Source: an uncultured Eggerthella sp.
Lineage (GTDB): Bacteria > Actinomycetota > Coriobacteriia > Coriobacteriales > Eggerthellaceae
Direction of reading: 5' to 3'
Length of the DNA: 64,000 bases
Assembly: GCA_900542065.1 (NCBI GenBank)
Contig: UQLU01000003.1
Location: 124,001-188,000 of the forward strand
Below the pieces are notes generated by a model. It ran no database searches. It was not told the origin of the DNA and saw only the letters and a list, made by a program, of their open reading frames with translations. The translations under genes and the position numbers were made by a program. Positions 36,992 to 46,389 of the stretch are shown here, piece by piece (positions within the stretch are counted from its first letter, which is position 1; each line of letters begins with the position of its first letter).

Positions 36992-37774
36992 ATGTACACC
37001 TTGGGGATTGATATTGGGTCAACATCAAGCAAAGCGGTAATTCTTGAAGACGGCGATCGCATTGTGGCGCGTTCGCTATATTCGTTGGGCGCAGGCACGA
37101 GTGGTGCTGCACGCGTTATTGAAGATCTATTCGAAAAGGCAAATCTTTCTTGGGACGATATTGCCTACTGTGTTGCTACAGGTTATGGCCGACAGCGTTT
37201 CGAGCAGGCAGATGAAGAGATCAGTGAACTTTCTTGTCATGCCTTGGGTATGAACCATCTACTGCCTGGTATTCGAACCATTATCGACATTGGCGGTCAG
37301 GATGTTAAAGTCCTCAGCCTTAACGACCAAGGTATGCTAGACAATTTTGTCATGAACGAAAAATGCGCTGCTGGAACAGGGCGATTCCTTGATGTGATGG
37401 CAGGCGTTCTTGAAACCACTACTGACGAACTGGGCAATCTTGATGCCCAAGCAACAGAGCCGGTAAAAATCAGTTCAACGTGTACGGTTTTTGCCGAATC
37501 TGAAGTTATTTCTCACTTGGCTGAAGGAAACAAGATCCCCGACATAGTGGCGGGAATTCATAATTCGTGCGCTCAGCGAACTGCTGGCTTGGCGCGTCGT
37601 TTAGGAGTAACCGAACCTGTTGGAATGAGTGGCGGCGTTGCTCAAAATGCAGGTGTTGTACATGCGCTTGAGCGAGAACTTGATGTTTCGATATCGGTGC
37701 CAGAAGATTGTCAGTTTGCAGGTGCCATAGGTGCGGCACTAAAGGCGTATCGAAAAGCAAAGCGCAACGCTTAG
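36992..37774 (+). CDS. 2-hydroxyacyl-CoA dehydratase activator (HgdC/HadI-type ATPase)
   Basis: Homodimeric ASKHA-fold ATPase with one 4Fe-4S cluster between subunits, which drives a single electron into the dehydratase. Seen: phosphate-1 motif LGIDIGSTSSKAVIL at the N-terminus, TGYGRQRF near 67, IDIGGQDVK near 97, the cluster ligands in NEKCAAGTGRFLDVMA near 125 and SSTCTVFAESEVISHLAEG near 160, and the adenosine motif GMSGGVAQNAGVV near 215. Length 260 is exact for HgdC/FldI/HadI. It is the first gene of the operon with both dehydratase subunits. GGAGGGGA gives a strong start. Confidence 0.95.
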   Translation: MYTLGIDIGSTSSKAVILEDGDRIVARSLYSLGAGTSGAARVIEDLFEKANLSWDDIAYCVATGYGRQRFEQADEEISELSCHALGMNHLLPGIRTIIDIGGQDVKVLSLNDQGMLDNFVMNEKCAAGTGRFLDVMAGVLETTTDELGNLDAQATEPVKISSTCTVFAESEVISHLAEGNKIPDIVAGIHNSCAQRTAGLARRLGVTEPVGMSGGVAQNAGVVHALERELDVSISVPEDCQFAGAIGAALKAYRKAKRNA

Positions 37775-37865
37775 TTTGGCAAAGTTGAGGATGCGACATT
37801 TGACAAGCAGAAGAAGCGACGCAGACAACATCTGTTAGCAGTAAATACAAGAAGGGGTGTGCTGT

Positions 37866-39032
37866 ATGGGGACTGCTGAAGAGAAATCGCACAAAACAAT
37901 TGATGACAAAACAATTGATGAAATCTTTTCTGAAATGGAGCAGGCTATAGTCGATCCGCAGAAAACGTTCGAAAAGTACAGGAGTGCAAACCAGAAGGCA
38001 ATAGGTTGCATTCCGTATTTTGCTCCTTATGAATTGGTGGATGCCGCAGGAATGTATCCCATTGAATTGTGGGGTGGCGATACTGAAATAAGTCGTGCAA
38101 ATGGGTATTATCCAGCGTTTTATTGTTCGATTTTGGTAACGCTTATGGAGCGAGCGCTACGTGGCGAATATGACTATCTATCGGGCGTAATTATTCCGAC
38201 GACCTGTGATGGACTGCGCAATTTGGAAGAAAACTGGAAATTCGCGGTGTCAGAAATGTCGGTAATGAGCTTAGTTCAGCCTGCTAATCGAACTCATCCT
38301 GCAGCCGAGGATTACCTTTTAAGCGAGCTGGAAGAAGTGAAAGAAAAGCTGGAAGAGATATCGAGCAACGCTATTACCGACAAGGCTCTGCGAGGCAGCA
38401 TTAATGCTTACAACAAGCAGCGCGCTATAATGCGAGAATTCGACATAATTGCCGCACAGCACCCCAGCGTGGTTACTCCCTGGAGGCGCCATGTGATCTA
38501 TAAAGCAGCGCAGGTGCTGCCTGTTCGCGTGCACACGGAATTAGTGGGCAAACTTAACGAAGGCTTGGCGGCTCTTCCTGAGGACTCTTTTGTTGGTTTG
38601 CGTTTGGTTGCTACAGGAATTCTGCTGGATTCAAAACCACTACTCGATGAACTCGAGAAGCAGAATATTGCTATCGTGGGCGATGTTTTAACAGCAGAAT
38701 CAGTCCGATTCGCAAAGGATGCTCCAGGCAATGTAGATCCTTTTGTGTCGCTTGCGCACATTTGGCTTGATGTTCAAAACACTTCGGTCGCGCTCGATCC
38801 GACGAAACAGCGCGGAGAAACGCTAGCGGCGCTCGCAAAAGAGCGTAAAGCCGACGGAGTTCTTATTAATGTAACGAAATTCTGCGAAGAGGAAGAATAC
38901 GACTATCCCGTCATTAAAAAGCAACTTGCTAATGCGGGCGTTCCTCTTTTGTACTTAGAAACAGCTCAGCAAGATCATATTAACGAGCAGGCTACTACGC
39001 GTATCCAGGCGTTTGCTGAAATGCTTGGTTAA
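37866..39032 (+). CDS. 2-hydroxyacyl-CoA dehydratase subunit A (FldB/HadB-like)
   Basis: 388-residue subunit of the dehydratase that removes water from a (R)-2-hydroxyacyl-CoA by a ketyl-radical route. Conserved regions: NQKAIGCIPYFAPYELVDAAGMYPIELWGG near 40, YPAFYCSILVTLMERALRGEYDYLSGVIIPTTCDGLRNL near 80-115, each carrying Cys that could bind the 4Fe-4S cluster, and the central INAYNKQRA. ATG 37866 has AAGGGG at 9 nt; a GTG three codons earlier is unlikely. It sits 91 nt after the activator and 16 nt before subunit B. Confidence 0.92.
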   Translation: MGTAEEKSHKTIDDKTIDEIFSEMEQAIVDPQKTFEKYRSANQKAIGCIPYFAPYELVDAAGMYPIELWGGDTEISRANGYYPAFYCSILVTLMERALRGEYDYLSGVIIPTTCDGLRNLEENWKFAVSEMSVMSLVQPANRTHPAAEDYLLSELEEVKEKLEEISSNAITDKALRGSINAYNKQRAIMREFDIIAAQHPSVVTPWRRHVIYKAAQVLPVRVHTELVGKLNEGLAALPEDSFVGLRLVATGILLDSKPLLDELEKQNIAIVGDVLTAESVRFAKDAPGNVDPFVSLAHIWLDVQNTSVALDPTKQRGETLAALAKERKADGVLINVTKFCEEEEYDYPVIKKQLANAGVPLLYLETAQQDHINEQATTRIQAFAEMLG

Positions 39033-39048
39033 GAGGGGATTGATTACT

Positions 39049-40269
39049 ATGGTTGAAAAGAACGCTAAGAACTACAGTCCTGCTCGCGCTCGCATGAAAG
39101 AAGTCACGGGCGACCTATACCAAGAAGCGCGTGATGCGAAAGCAGCTGGCAAGCCTGTTGGATATTCCACTTCGAATTTCATCAAGGAACTCTTCGAAGT
39201 TTTCGATCTCAACATTATTTATCCTGAAAACCATGCGGCGGCAGTTGCGGCGCACAAAGGTGCCATTCCCTTCTGCGAAAAAGCGGAAGGCCTAGGTTAC
39301 TCTATGGATTTGTGCTCTTATGCACGAATCAATCTTGGCTTTATCGAGCGCGATGAAGATTTCGGATTTGGATTAGATATCCCAGAGCCAGATTTCCTCT
39401 GCGTAGGCAACAATATTTGCACCACGGTAATTAAGTGGTACGAAAATCTTGCGTGGAAGCTGAATATTCCGTTCATCATGTTTGATGTGCCCTACAACAC
39501 CGATGGTTATTACAAGAAGAGCAAAATAACTTACATGAAAAAGCAGGTGCAGGGCATTGTCGAACAGCTCGAAGAAATAAGCGGCAAGGCATTCGACTAC
39601 GATAAGTTCCAAGAAGTTATGGAAATATCTGCCGAAAATGGCCGCTTGTTCCAGGAAGCGCTGGACCTCATGGGTAAAACAGTTCCTTCTCCTGTAAGCG
39701 GATTTGATGCCTATAACTTTATGGCGCTTATGGTAATCGCGCGTGGACGCAAGGAAACCACCGAAGTGCTTCGCATGTATATAGATGAATTGAAAGAAAA
39801 AATCGCGTCAGGAGAAAGTACGTTTAAGGGTGAAGAAAAGCATCGCATTCTATTTGACGGTTTATGCTGCTGGCCCTACCTGCGGAGCAATTCCGAAACG
39901 TTAGCAGAAAACGGCATTAACTTAGTAGGAACGCCTTATTGCGGCAATTATGGTGTGACGTTTAACGATCTTTATACCTTATGCGAGGCATACGCGAAGA
40001 CCAACAATGCAACAGGTATTGAGTTAGGTCGCGATTATCGTCTGGGACTGATCGATGATTATCACTGCAACGGTGTGCTGTGTAATGTGATGCGTAGTTG
40101 CAAGCCTTGGGTAGGCATTATGTTCGAAATGCAGCGTCAGCTAGAAAAGGCTCGCGGCTTACCATATACCACTTTTGATGCGGATCAGGCGGATCCTCGC
40201 GTGTTCAGTCGGGCTCAGTTTGAAACCCGCGTACAAGGACTGGCAGAAATTATGGAAGCGCGAAAATAG
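39049..40269 (+). CDS. 2-hydroxyacyl-CoA dehydratase subunit B (FldC/HadC-like)
   Basis: 406-residue partner subunit. GKPVGYSTSNFIKELFEVFDLNIIYPENHAAAVAAHKG near 40 and GYSMDLCSYARINLGF near 88 hold the expected substrate and cluster region, LCVGNNICTTVIKWYENLA near 125 carries another Cys, and IPFIMFDVPYN follows. ATG 39049 is preceded by AGAGGGG at 10 nt; a TTG at 39040 is too close to that site. Substrates known for relatives include 2-hydroxyglutaryl-, phenyllactyl-, lactyl- and 2-hydroxyisocaproyl-CoA; which applies cannot be read here. Confidence 0.92.
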   Translation: MVEKNAKNYSPARARMKEVTGDLYQEARDAKAAGKPVGYSTSNFIKELFEVFDLNIIYPENHAAAVAAHKGAIPFCEKAEGLGYSMDLCSYARINLGFIERDEDFGFGLDIPEPDFLCVGNNICTTVIKWYENLAWKLNIPFIMFDVPYNTDGYYKKSKITYMKKQVQGIVEQLEEISGKAFDYDKFQEVMEISAENGRLFQEALDLMGKTVPSPVSGFDAYNFMALMVIARGRKETTEVLRMYIDELKEKIASGESTFKGEEKHRILFDGLCCWPYLRSNSETLAENGINLVGTPYCGNYGVTFNDLYTLCEAYAKTNNATGIELGRDYRLGLIDDYHCNGVLCNVMRSCKPWVGIMFEMQRQLEKARGLPYTTFDADQADPRVFSRAQFETRVQGLAEIMEARK

Positions 40270-40703
40270 GGCAGCGCTGTAGAAAACAGGGCGGCGCTCT
40301 AGACAATCAGAAGAGCTCATAGGTTCCATCCGAATCTATGAGCTCAATTCATATATCTATGCAAAAAACGTTTCTTGAACATGTTCTTATAACATTTTTG
40401 TTATATAGCGATAGTTATTGATGAACTTATGCAACCCCTGAATAAATGACCTCTCGTATTTGGAGGAATCTCCGTATAACCAGGAATTTATACTAAAAAG
40501 CGAGGTTACAGCGGTGCGCATTGTAGAGAGGGAATGGCGCACCAGATTATTCCAAAAGGGTTAAGTCATCGCTGTAGCTTGGAGGGAAGACCTATTCTGG
40601 AAAATTGTCTGGGGGATTTTTTTAAAGGACGATTTATCCAAGGTGTCTGATGCGCCATTACCTTCAATTTTGTCCATGAAGTGAATTGGAGGTGAAAAAA
40701 CGG
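40270..40703 (+). promoter_or_regulatory. Region between dehydratase and TRAP operons
   Basis: No gene seen. Ten-base hairpin GAGCTCATAG (40313-40322)/CTATGAGCTC (40336-40345) lacks a T run. Two palindromes follow: GAACATGTTC at 40377-40386 and TATAACA/TGTTATA at 40388-40405, plausible operator sites for the TRAP genes. Further GGTGCGC/GCGCACC pairing occurs near 40513-40543. Confidence 0.45.
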
Positions 40704-41282
40704 ATGAAAGTCATTAAGTGGTTTGACGAGCACTTTGAGGAATTCATTCTGATTGTTTTCCTTGTTCTTATTTCTTGTGTCACTTTATTACAAGTTATTT
40801 GTCGTAACGTGCCCGCATTTCCAGTCCTAACGTGGCCAGAAGAACTGTGCCGCTTCTTATGGATCGCAACAGTATTCCTTTCGTTGCCTTATACCATCCG
40901 TACAGAAACGATGCTGAGAGTTACTGCTCTCGTGGACATCATGCCTTGGAAGGTTCGCAACATCATCAATGTAATTGTTGATGTTATTACCTTCGTAATG
41001 ATGGCTGTTCTTACCAACGCTGCAGTAACCGTTTTGATGCGTATCGTAGAGAGCGGAGAAACCTCTCCTGCAATGCTTCTCCCCATGTGGATTATGTATC
41101 TCATCGTTCTTGTCGGCTTTGCGCTTGGCGCACTGCGCAGCGTCGAAATGTTCGTTATTCATATCAAGCACATCAATGTTGAGCCTAAGAGCACCATTGA
41201 AGAGCAGACTGAATTCGAACTTGAATCTGGCAATTTTGATACCAGTGCAATTAAGGCTATGAGTAAGGAGGGGGATGAATAA
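40704..41282 (+). CDS. dctQ: TRAP transporter small membrane subunit DctQ
   Basis: 192-residue membrane protein with four hydrophobic helices, starting MKVIKWFDEHFEEFILIVFLVLISCVTLLQVICRNVP, a standard DctQ opening, with WPEELCRFLWIATVFLSLPYT after it. It couples the binding protein to the large subunit in tripartite ATP-independent periplasmic transport. GGAGGTG lies 9 nt before ATG 40704; the TTG at 40686 overlaps the ribosome site. Its stop overlaps the dctM start in TAATG. Confidence 0.9.
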   Translation: MKVIKWFDEHFEEFILIVFLVLISCVTLLQVICRNVPAFPVLTWPEELCRFLWIATVFLSLPYTIRTETMLRVTALVDIMPWKVRNIINVIVDVITFVMMAVLTNAAVTVLMRIVESGETSPAMLLPMWIMYLIVLVGFALGALRSVEMFVIHIKHINVEPKSTIEEQTEFELESGNFDTSAIKAMSKEGDE

Positions 41283-42577
41283 TGCCGGCAATTCTTGTAT
41301 TCGTAGTATTCCTTGTCGTCCTTGCATTCTCCGTACCAATTGCAATCGCAATGATTGCAGGTTCCCTTGCTCCTATTTGGATTACGGGTGTTGGCGGCAA
41401 TGTTACTCAGTTAGTAACCAATGCATTTTCTGGTGCTAACTCAACGCCAATCTTGGCAGTACCTCTGTTCATCTTCGGCGGCATCATCATGGCCGAAGGT
41501 GGCATTTCTCAGAAACTGTTTAACTTCTTCGCCTACTTCGTAGGTCGCTTCCCAGGCGGCGTACCTTGCGCAGTTGTTATTACCTGCTTGTTCTACGGTG
41601 CTATTTCTGGTTCCGGTCCTGCAACGGCAGCTGCAGTAGGTTCTATGTGTATTCCATTCTTAGTAAGCTTGGGATACGAACGTAAATGGAGCTCCGGCTT
41701 GATTGTTGTAGCTGGTGGCTTGGGCGTAATTATCCCACCATCTATTCCATTCGTTCTGTATTCACTGGCAACCGGTGTTTCCACTGGTGCTTTGTTCCTG
41801 GGCGGTATTTTCCCTGGTATCCTCATCGGTCTCGTATTGATGATTTACTGCGTAATTCACTGCAAGCGTCAGGGTGAAGACCGTGATCGTATTGACACCT
41901 CTATGCAGGAACTTCATGACATGGGTCTTGGCCGTTTGTTCATCGACAGTTTCCCTGCACTGCTTTGCCCAATCATCGTTCTGGGCGGTATCTATGCAGG
42001 TTTCGTAACTCCTACTGAAGCTGCATGTATCAGCGTTTTCTATGCTCTGATTGTTTCTCTTTGGGTGTACAAGACCATCAAGGTCAAGGACATCTGGAAC
42101 ATCATGGTAACGGCAGTTCGTACGTATGGTGGTTTGGCATTCGTACTGGCATTTGCAACTGCATTCGGTCGTGTACTTTCTCTTACCGGCGCATCTGCTG
42201 CAATTACCAACTTCATCACCTCTACCTTCGGTGAAGCATGGATTGCTCTTACCTTCTGCATGATCCTGTTCCTTATCCTGGGTATGGTTATGGACACCGG
42301 TCCTGCAATCATCATCTTGGCTCCTATTCTGTTGCCTGCAATGGAAGCTTTGGGAGTCGACCCAGTCCACTTTGGTGTAATTCTGGTTTGCTGCTTGGCA
42401 ATCGGTCTTGCAACTCCACCATTTGGACTCAACCTGTTCGTTGTCTCGAACCTCTCTGGTGAAAAGCCAATGGACATTGCAGCCAAGGCAGTACCTTTCA
42501 TCATCTCATTCTTGATCGCTTTGGTACTTATTGTGTACATTCCTTGGTTCTCTACGTTCCTCTATTTGGGTCAGTAG
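41282..42577 (+). CDS. dctM: TRAP transporter large permease subunit DctM
   Basis: 431-residue permease of the ion-transporter superfamily with about twelve helices and two re-entrant hairpin regions. Marks include AVPLFIFGGIIMAEGGISQKLFNF near 60, FYGAISGSGPATAAAVGSMCIP near 105, and IPPSIPFVLYS near 148, followed in the second half by VTPTEAACISVFYALIV and LATPPFGLNLFVVSNL. It uses a sodium or proton gradient to move an organic acid delivered by DctP. Translationally coupled to dctQ. Confidence 0.94.
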   Translation: MPAILVFVVFLVVLAFSVPIAIAMIAGSLAPIWITGVGGNVTQLVTNAFSGANSTPILAVPLFIFGGIIMAEGGISQKLFNFFAYFVGRFPGGVPCAVVITCLFYGAISGSGPATAAAVGSMCIPFLVSLGYERKWSSGLIVVAGGLGVIIPPSIPFVLYSLATGVSTGALFLGGIFPGILIGLVLMIYCVIHCKRQGEDRDRIDTSMQELHDMGLGRLFIDSFPALLCPIIVLGGIYAGFVTPTEAACISVFYALIVSLWVYKTIKVKDIWNIMVTAVRTYGGLAFVLAFATAFGRVLSLTGASAAITNFITSTFGEAWIALTFCMILFLILGMVMDTGPAIIILAPILLPAMEALGVDPVHFGVILVCCLAIGLATPPFGLNLFVVSNLSGEKPMDIAAKAVPFIISFLIALVLIVYIPWFSTFLYLGQ

Positions 42578-42711
42578 TTGCTCAAGAAGGAATTGGATTT
42601 GCCTGGCGCTCAAGACAAAGAGCTTGGGCGCTGGGATTTAAAAAGATTTATCTGGGCTAAGTACAAAACGCTCTGTTGTAAGAAAAGATTTTTGGAAGGA
42701 GATTGAGGGGA

Positions 42712-43812
42712 ATGAAAGCAAAATTGCACTCAAAAGCTTTGAACAAGTTTCTAGCTTTTATCGGTGTATCTGCACTCGCACTCGTATTGGCAATGGGCCT
42801 AACGGGCTGCAGTGGTGATAGCTCCTCTGAAAGCTCATCCGGCGGCAACGACGCTTATGCTGACCTTGAGCCGGTAACCTTGATCCTTGCTGACTCTACA
42901 GCAAAGGACTCTGCTGGTAACCTTTTGGGCCAGGAAATTGCTAACCAGGCAAATGAAATTACTGGTGGCAAGCTGACTGTTGATTATCATGGAACTGGCG
43001 AGCTCGGTGGCGACACTGACTTGGTTCGTCAGGAACAGTCCAACGACATTCAGATGGTAATTATGCAGCCTGCTCCTATGGTATCTTTCGTACCTGACAT
43101 GGCAGTATTCGACCTCCCAATGGCATTTGCTACTTATGATGCAGAACAGATCGAAACTGTTCTTAATGGTGACAACGAATTCACTCAGGGCTTAGAGGCT
43201 TCCTTTGAGGAAGCTGGTCTTCACAACTTAGGCTTCCTCCAGAATGGCACCTTCCGTGAGACCACTTCTAACAAGGCTCTGAACACCATCGAAGACTTCA
43301 AGGCTCTTCAGATTCGTACCATGGAAAATGCAAACCACATGGCATTCTGGCAGGCAATTGGCGCAGAACCTACCCCACTTGCTTGGGCTGAAGTTTACTT
43401 CGCACTTCAGAATGGCACGGTAGACGCTCAGGAAAATGCTATTGACACCTGCGCTGGCTCTAGCCTCCAGGAAGTTCAGGATTACCTGGCAATGACCAAC
43501 CACATTCTGTATGCAAACAACATCAGCATCAACAAGGAAGCTTGGGATTCCTTGGATCCTGCTTACCAGGAAGCTTTGACTCAGGCTGTAAATCAGGCAA
43601 TCGAGGTCATGAAGCCTAAGATGCTTGAGATGCAGGACGAGCAGTTGAAGACTTTGACCGACGGTGGCATGGAAGTTATCGAATACGATCAGTCCTTCTT
43701 CGACAACATTCTTGCTAACGAAGACGTTCAGGCTCTCTATACTGACATTTCTGGTCAGACTGACGGTCTCTCCGACACTTTGGTAGCTGAACTCGAGAAG
43801 ACAAAAGAGTAA
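42712..43812 (+). CDS. dctP: TRAP transporter solute-binding lipoprotein DctP
   Basis: 366-residue extracytoplasmic binding protein. A signal peptide ends at the lipobox LTGC near residue 32, so it is a lipid-anchored form suited to a Gram-positive cell. A Ser/Gly-rich linker follows. In the mature part, ALQIRTMEN near 200 carries the Arg that in DctP proteins clamps the substrate carboxylate, and WAEVYFALQNGTVDAQENAIDT near 225 is a family hallmark. GAAGGAGA precedes ATG 42712. It indicates import of a carboxylate; gene order Q-M-P is less common than P-Q-M. Confidence 0.92.
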   Translation: MKAKLHSKALNKFLAFIGVSALALVLAMGLTGCSGDSSSESSSGGNDAYADLEPVTLILADSTAKDSAGNLLGQEIANQANEITGGKLTVDYHGTGELGGDTDLVRQEQSNDIQMVIMQPAPMVSFVPDMAVFDLPMAFATYDAEQIETVLNGDNEFTQGLEASFEEAGLHNLGFLQNGTFRETTSNKALNTIEDFKALQIRTMENANHMAFWQAIGAEPTPLAWAEVYFALQNGTVDAQENAIDTCAGSSLQEVQDYLAMTNHILYANNISINKEAWDSLDPAYQEALTQAVNQAIEVMKPKMLEMQDEQLKTLTDGGMEVIEYDQSFFDNILANEDVQALYTDISGQTDGLSDTLVAELEKTKE

Positions 43813-43941
43813 ATAGCATTGCGAATTTTTGATTGGTGTTGCGGCAATGCGAAATAAGGCGCGAAAGCAAATTAGCTCGTAGCTGCGACACCAACCTTAA
43901 ACAAGCAAGAAAGTTTTGTACTACGGCTTTTCTCTCTCTCA

Positions 43942-43976
43942 AAGGGCTGCACTAGATCTAATCTGGTGCAGCCCTT
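43942..43976 (+). terminator. Hairpin after dctP, possible terminator
   Basis: Eleven-base perfect stem AAGGGCTGCAC/GTGCAGCCCTT but no following T run on either strand. Confidence 0.45.
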
Positions 43977-43989
43977 GGTGTAAGAGGAT

Positions 43990-44024
43990 AAAAAATAATC
44001 CACCCGAATGACGGATGGATTATT
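43990..44024 (-). terminator. Terminator after the third LysR gene
   Basis: AATAATCCA/TGGATTATT stem followed on the minus strand by TTTTTTA. Confidence 0.7.
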
Positions 44025-44052
44025 GGAAGCTCATTTCGCAATTCGCGGTATA

Positions 44053-44946
44053 TTAATCGACTTTTACATCAAAGCCGTAACGCTCATTGAAATGCTTGAT
44101 AACAAAGTCTCTGAAGCGAAGTGTTGCCCAGTTCATTACTGAATTTTCGGGCCATTTCAAATAGAGATAACGTTTGCCATGAATGTCGTTCAAAGGAATA
44201 GAGGCAACTTGTTCGCGCCATCTTCCAAACCACGTAATAGAAGGGGCAAGTGCGATGCCAAAGTCATGAGCGACATAGGACATAACGCGGTTGTAATCCT
44301 GATCTTCTATGACGGTGTTAGGTTTAAAGCCTGCTTGCGAAAACATTTCTGTGATGATGCTGTAGAAAGGCGAATCGCAAAGTGTGCTAACAAAAGGAGC
44401 GTTCGACAAACTTGCCAGTGATACGTTTTCAACTTTTGAAAGTGGGTTATTGCGAGACACCGCCAGGCAAACCTGTTCTTCGCCAAGGAGTAAGTAATTT
44501 GGTTCCTTGTGAATATGAGGACTTGCAAAGAAGGTGATACTTGGTTGTACGGATTTAAGCCTTGACGAGTTCCATGACGCCATACGAAGACGAACGTTTG
44601 GATACTGTTCTTTAAATCCGATGATGATATCTTCGAATTCACCCATAGGAACGGGAGAATATATATCGACCGAGAAGTTCTTGTTATGAATGAAGTCGGA
44701 GATATCGAGCTTGATGGATTCGGCGGAGTCTAAAACATCAACCACTTTACTGAGTGCAAAGCGACCCGCATCGTTTAAAACGATATTTCGACCCACCCTA
44801 TCAAATAGAGGTGCTCCCAATTCGTTTTCAAGCGAATGCAAACTGCGGCTTAGGCTTGGTTGAGAAGTGTGCAACTTTTGAGCTGCTTTGGTAAGGCTTT
44901 CGCATTGCGCAATGACATAAAAGTTTTGCAGCTGTTGCATCTCCAT
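44053..44946 (-). CDS. LysR-family transcriptional regulator (third)
   Basis: 297-residue LysR protein with the helix-turn-helix MQQLQNFYVIAQCESLTKAAQKLHTSQPSLSRSLHSLENELG. ATG 44946 is preceded by AAAGGAGGG at about 9 nt; the longer frame to 45096 adds an unconserved N-terminal stretch. Being convergent with the TRAP operon, it may control that operon or the CoA-transferase to the right. A perfect palindrome at 45080-45104 upstream is a candidate autoregulatory site. Confidence 0.92.
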   Translation of the reverse strand: MEMQQLQNFYVIAQCESLTKAAQKLHTSQPSLSRSLHSLENELGAPLFDRVGRNIVLNDAGRFALSKVVDVLDSAESIKLDISDFIHNKNFSVDIYSPVPMGEFEDIIIGFKEQYPNVRLRMASWNSSRLKSVQPSITFFASPHIHKEPNYLLLGEEQVCLAVSRNNPLSKVENVSLASLSNAPFVSTLCDSPFYSIITEMFSQAGFKPNTVIEDQDYNRVMSYVAHDFGIALAPSITWFGRWREQVASIPLNDIHGKRYLYLKWPENSVMNWATLRFRDFVIKHFNERYGFDVKVD

Positions 44947-45079
44947 GGTTTTACACCCTCCTTTGAGCAAAAAACAGCGAATGCAAGTGCTAGCGAAGGC
45001 GCAAAACAGAACAGAAATTAATTCTGAAGTTAGATGAAATAAAACAACTATGTTAAGGCGCTTTCGGTTTGGGAACGAT

Positions 45080-45104
45080 AAGTTATTGTAATTCACAATA
45101 ACTT
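45080..45104. promoter_or_regulatory. Perfect 25-base palindrome, candidate LysR-type operator
   Basis: AAGTTATTGT and ACAATAACTT are perfect inverse copies around AATTC, 134 nt upstream of the third LysR start. The inner ATTGT-N5-ACAAT fits the T-N11-A form of LysR boxes. Confidence 0.55.
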
Positions 45105-45345
45105 AAACATCCGTAACCATTGTAATAGCTTGATCTCGAGCAACTTATACCAATAATGAATAAGAAACAAACGTTTTCTGAAACAATCGAAAAGAAACGA
45201 AGCGAATAGACTTTATTAATCTATATAAAAAAGCAGCTTGTTTGGCAAAATTAGCGCTGCTTTCGCAAAGTTAAAACCTTAAATAGCAGATTATAGCCAA
45301 ATGAACAGGCAATATAGATACATCTTATGACTAGGGTGAAATTAT

Positions 45346-46389
45346 ATGACTATCGATATAAATAATCACAATGACGAACAAGCCAAGGCAGACGGCGCAG
45401 ATAAATCGATAAGCGGTTTCAACGGGAATTCTATTCAAACAGAAGAAATAGCTTCCTTGTTGCGTAAAGCGCAGGAAGCCTATGAAGCAGACGATTCCAC
45501 GACGGTAAGTGAGTGCTGCAACAAAGTCTTGGAATTGGATCCTGAAAATGCTGAAGCTTGGAAGCTTCTTGCGCTATTTGGTGGCTGGGATGCCAAGCTC
45601 TACGATTTCGATATGGGCTACATTATGCGCACCATTAATCATGCGTTGAGTCTCGTTCCAGAAGATAAAAAATATGACACTGCCGCCGACATCTATACGG
45701 CACGCAAGCGACAAATTTCGCTGCGTTTAGAGGCAGCAATTATGATGCCGTCGTATCAGGGAGCAAAGCAGTGTCATGCAGTCATGATGGACTGGAAGCG
45801 TTTGCTAGCGGAAATTCCTTATCTAACGCCTGGTTTGATCGAAAGCGAAGTTACGCTGTGCAGTAATATTTGTACTCGTTCGAAAATGGGTATCATGCCA
45901 AACGATAGGCTTGTGTATACCGCATATGCAACGTTTAATCATAAAGAGCCTTATGGTGAAACGTTTCGAAAAGTATTGGCAGCGCGCGCAGAGAAAGAAA
46001 TGCAGCGCGAAGCCAAGGTTTTAGCTTCCGCGAAAAAAGAAGTGGAAGAGCGTTTGGAAAAGTACCGTGCGCAAGTTGAAGCGGGCGAGCTTTCTGCACA
46101 AGAAGAAAAAACGCTTCTGGAAAAAGAAGCTTCAGATCTTCGCAGCCAGCTGGCAAACATTGTTGGCATGTCTAATCGTAAGTTGTATCAACAGCAGTGC
46201 GATGAATTGGAATACCAATTGGCTAACTTAAAGCCCTATAAGTTCTTCAAGCGCAACGAGATCAATGAACAGTTAAAAGCGGTCCACGAAAAATTGGATC
46301 AAATAGATGCACAGGTTGAGGCAGCAAAGGGAAAGATTCAACCCCAAATCGATGCAATTGAGGAACGAATTGCAGAAATTAGCGCTTAA
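45346..46389 (+). CDS. TPR and coiled-coil protein of unknown function
   Basis: 347 residues, no signal peptide or membrane helix. Residues about 36-75 form a tetratricopeptide-like helix pair (AQEAYEADDSTTVSECCNKVLELDPENAEAWKLLALFGG). Residues about 205-345 are charged, heptad-like and rich in Glu, Lys, Gln, predicting long coiled coils, interrupted by a KPYKFFKRNEI segment near 300. I do not recognise a specific family. AGGG lies 9 nt before the ATG. It lies alone between the LysR gene and the second CoA-transferase, so its part in this region is unclear. Confidence 0.7.
   Translation: MTIDINNHNDEQAKADGADKSISGFNGNSIQTEEIASLLRKAQEAYEADDSTTVSECCNKVLELDPENAEAWKLLALFGGWDAKLYDFDMGYIMRTINHALSLVPEDKKYDTAADIYTARKRQISLRLEAAIMMPSYQGAKQCHAVMMDWKRLLAEIPYLTPGLIESEVTLCSNICTRSKMGIMPNDRLVYTAYATFNHKEPYGETFRKVLAARAEKEMQREAKVLASAKKEVEERLEKYRAQVEAGELSAQEEKTLLEKEASDLRSQLANIVGMSNRKLYQQQCDELEYQLANLKPYKFFKRNEINEQLKAVHEKLDQIDAQVEAAKGKIQPQIDAIEERIAEISA

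Noticed and set aside
40406..40680. Known riboswitch or T-box in the TRAP leader
   Set aside because: Pairing is present, but no conserved T-box, cobalamin, TPP, SAM or c-di-GMP core motif was recognised.
41762..42540. Minus-strand frames opposite dctM
   Set aside because: Shadows rich in Cys, His and Asn with no family resemblance.
43942..43976. Confident intrinsic terminator after dctP
   Set aside because: The stem is perfect but there is no T run on either strand, so it is listed only with low confidence.
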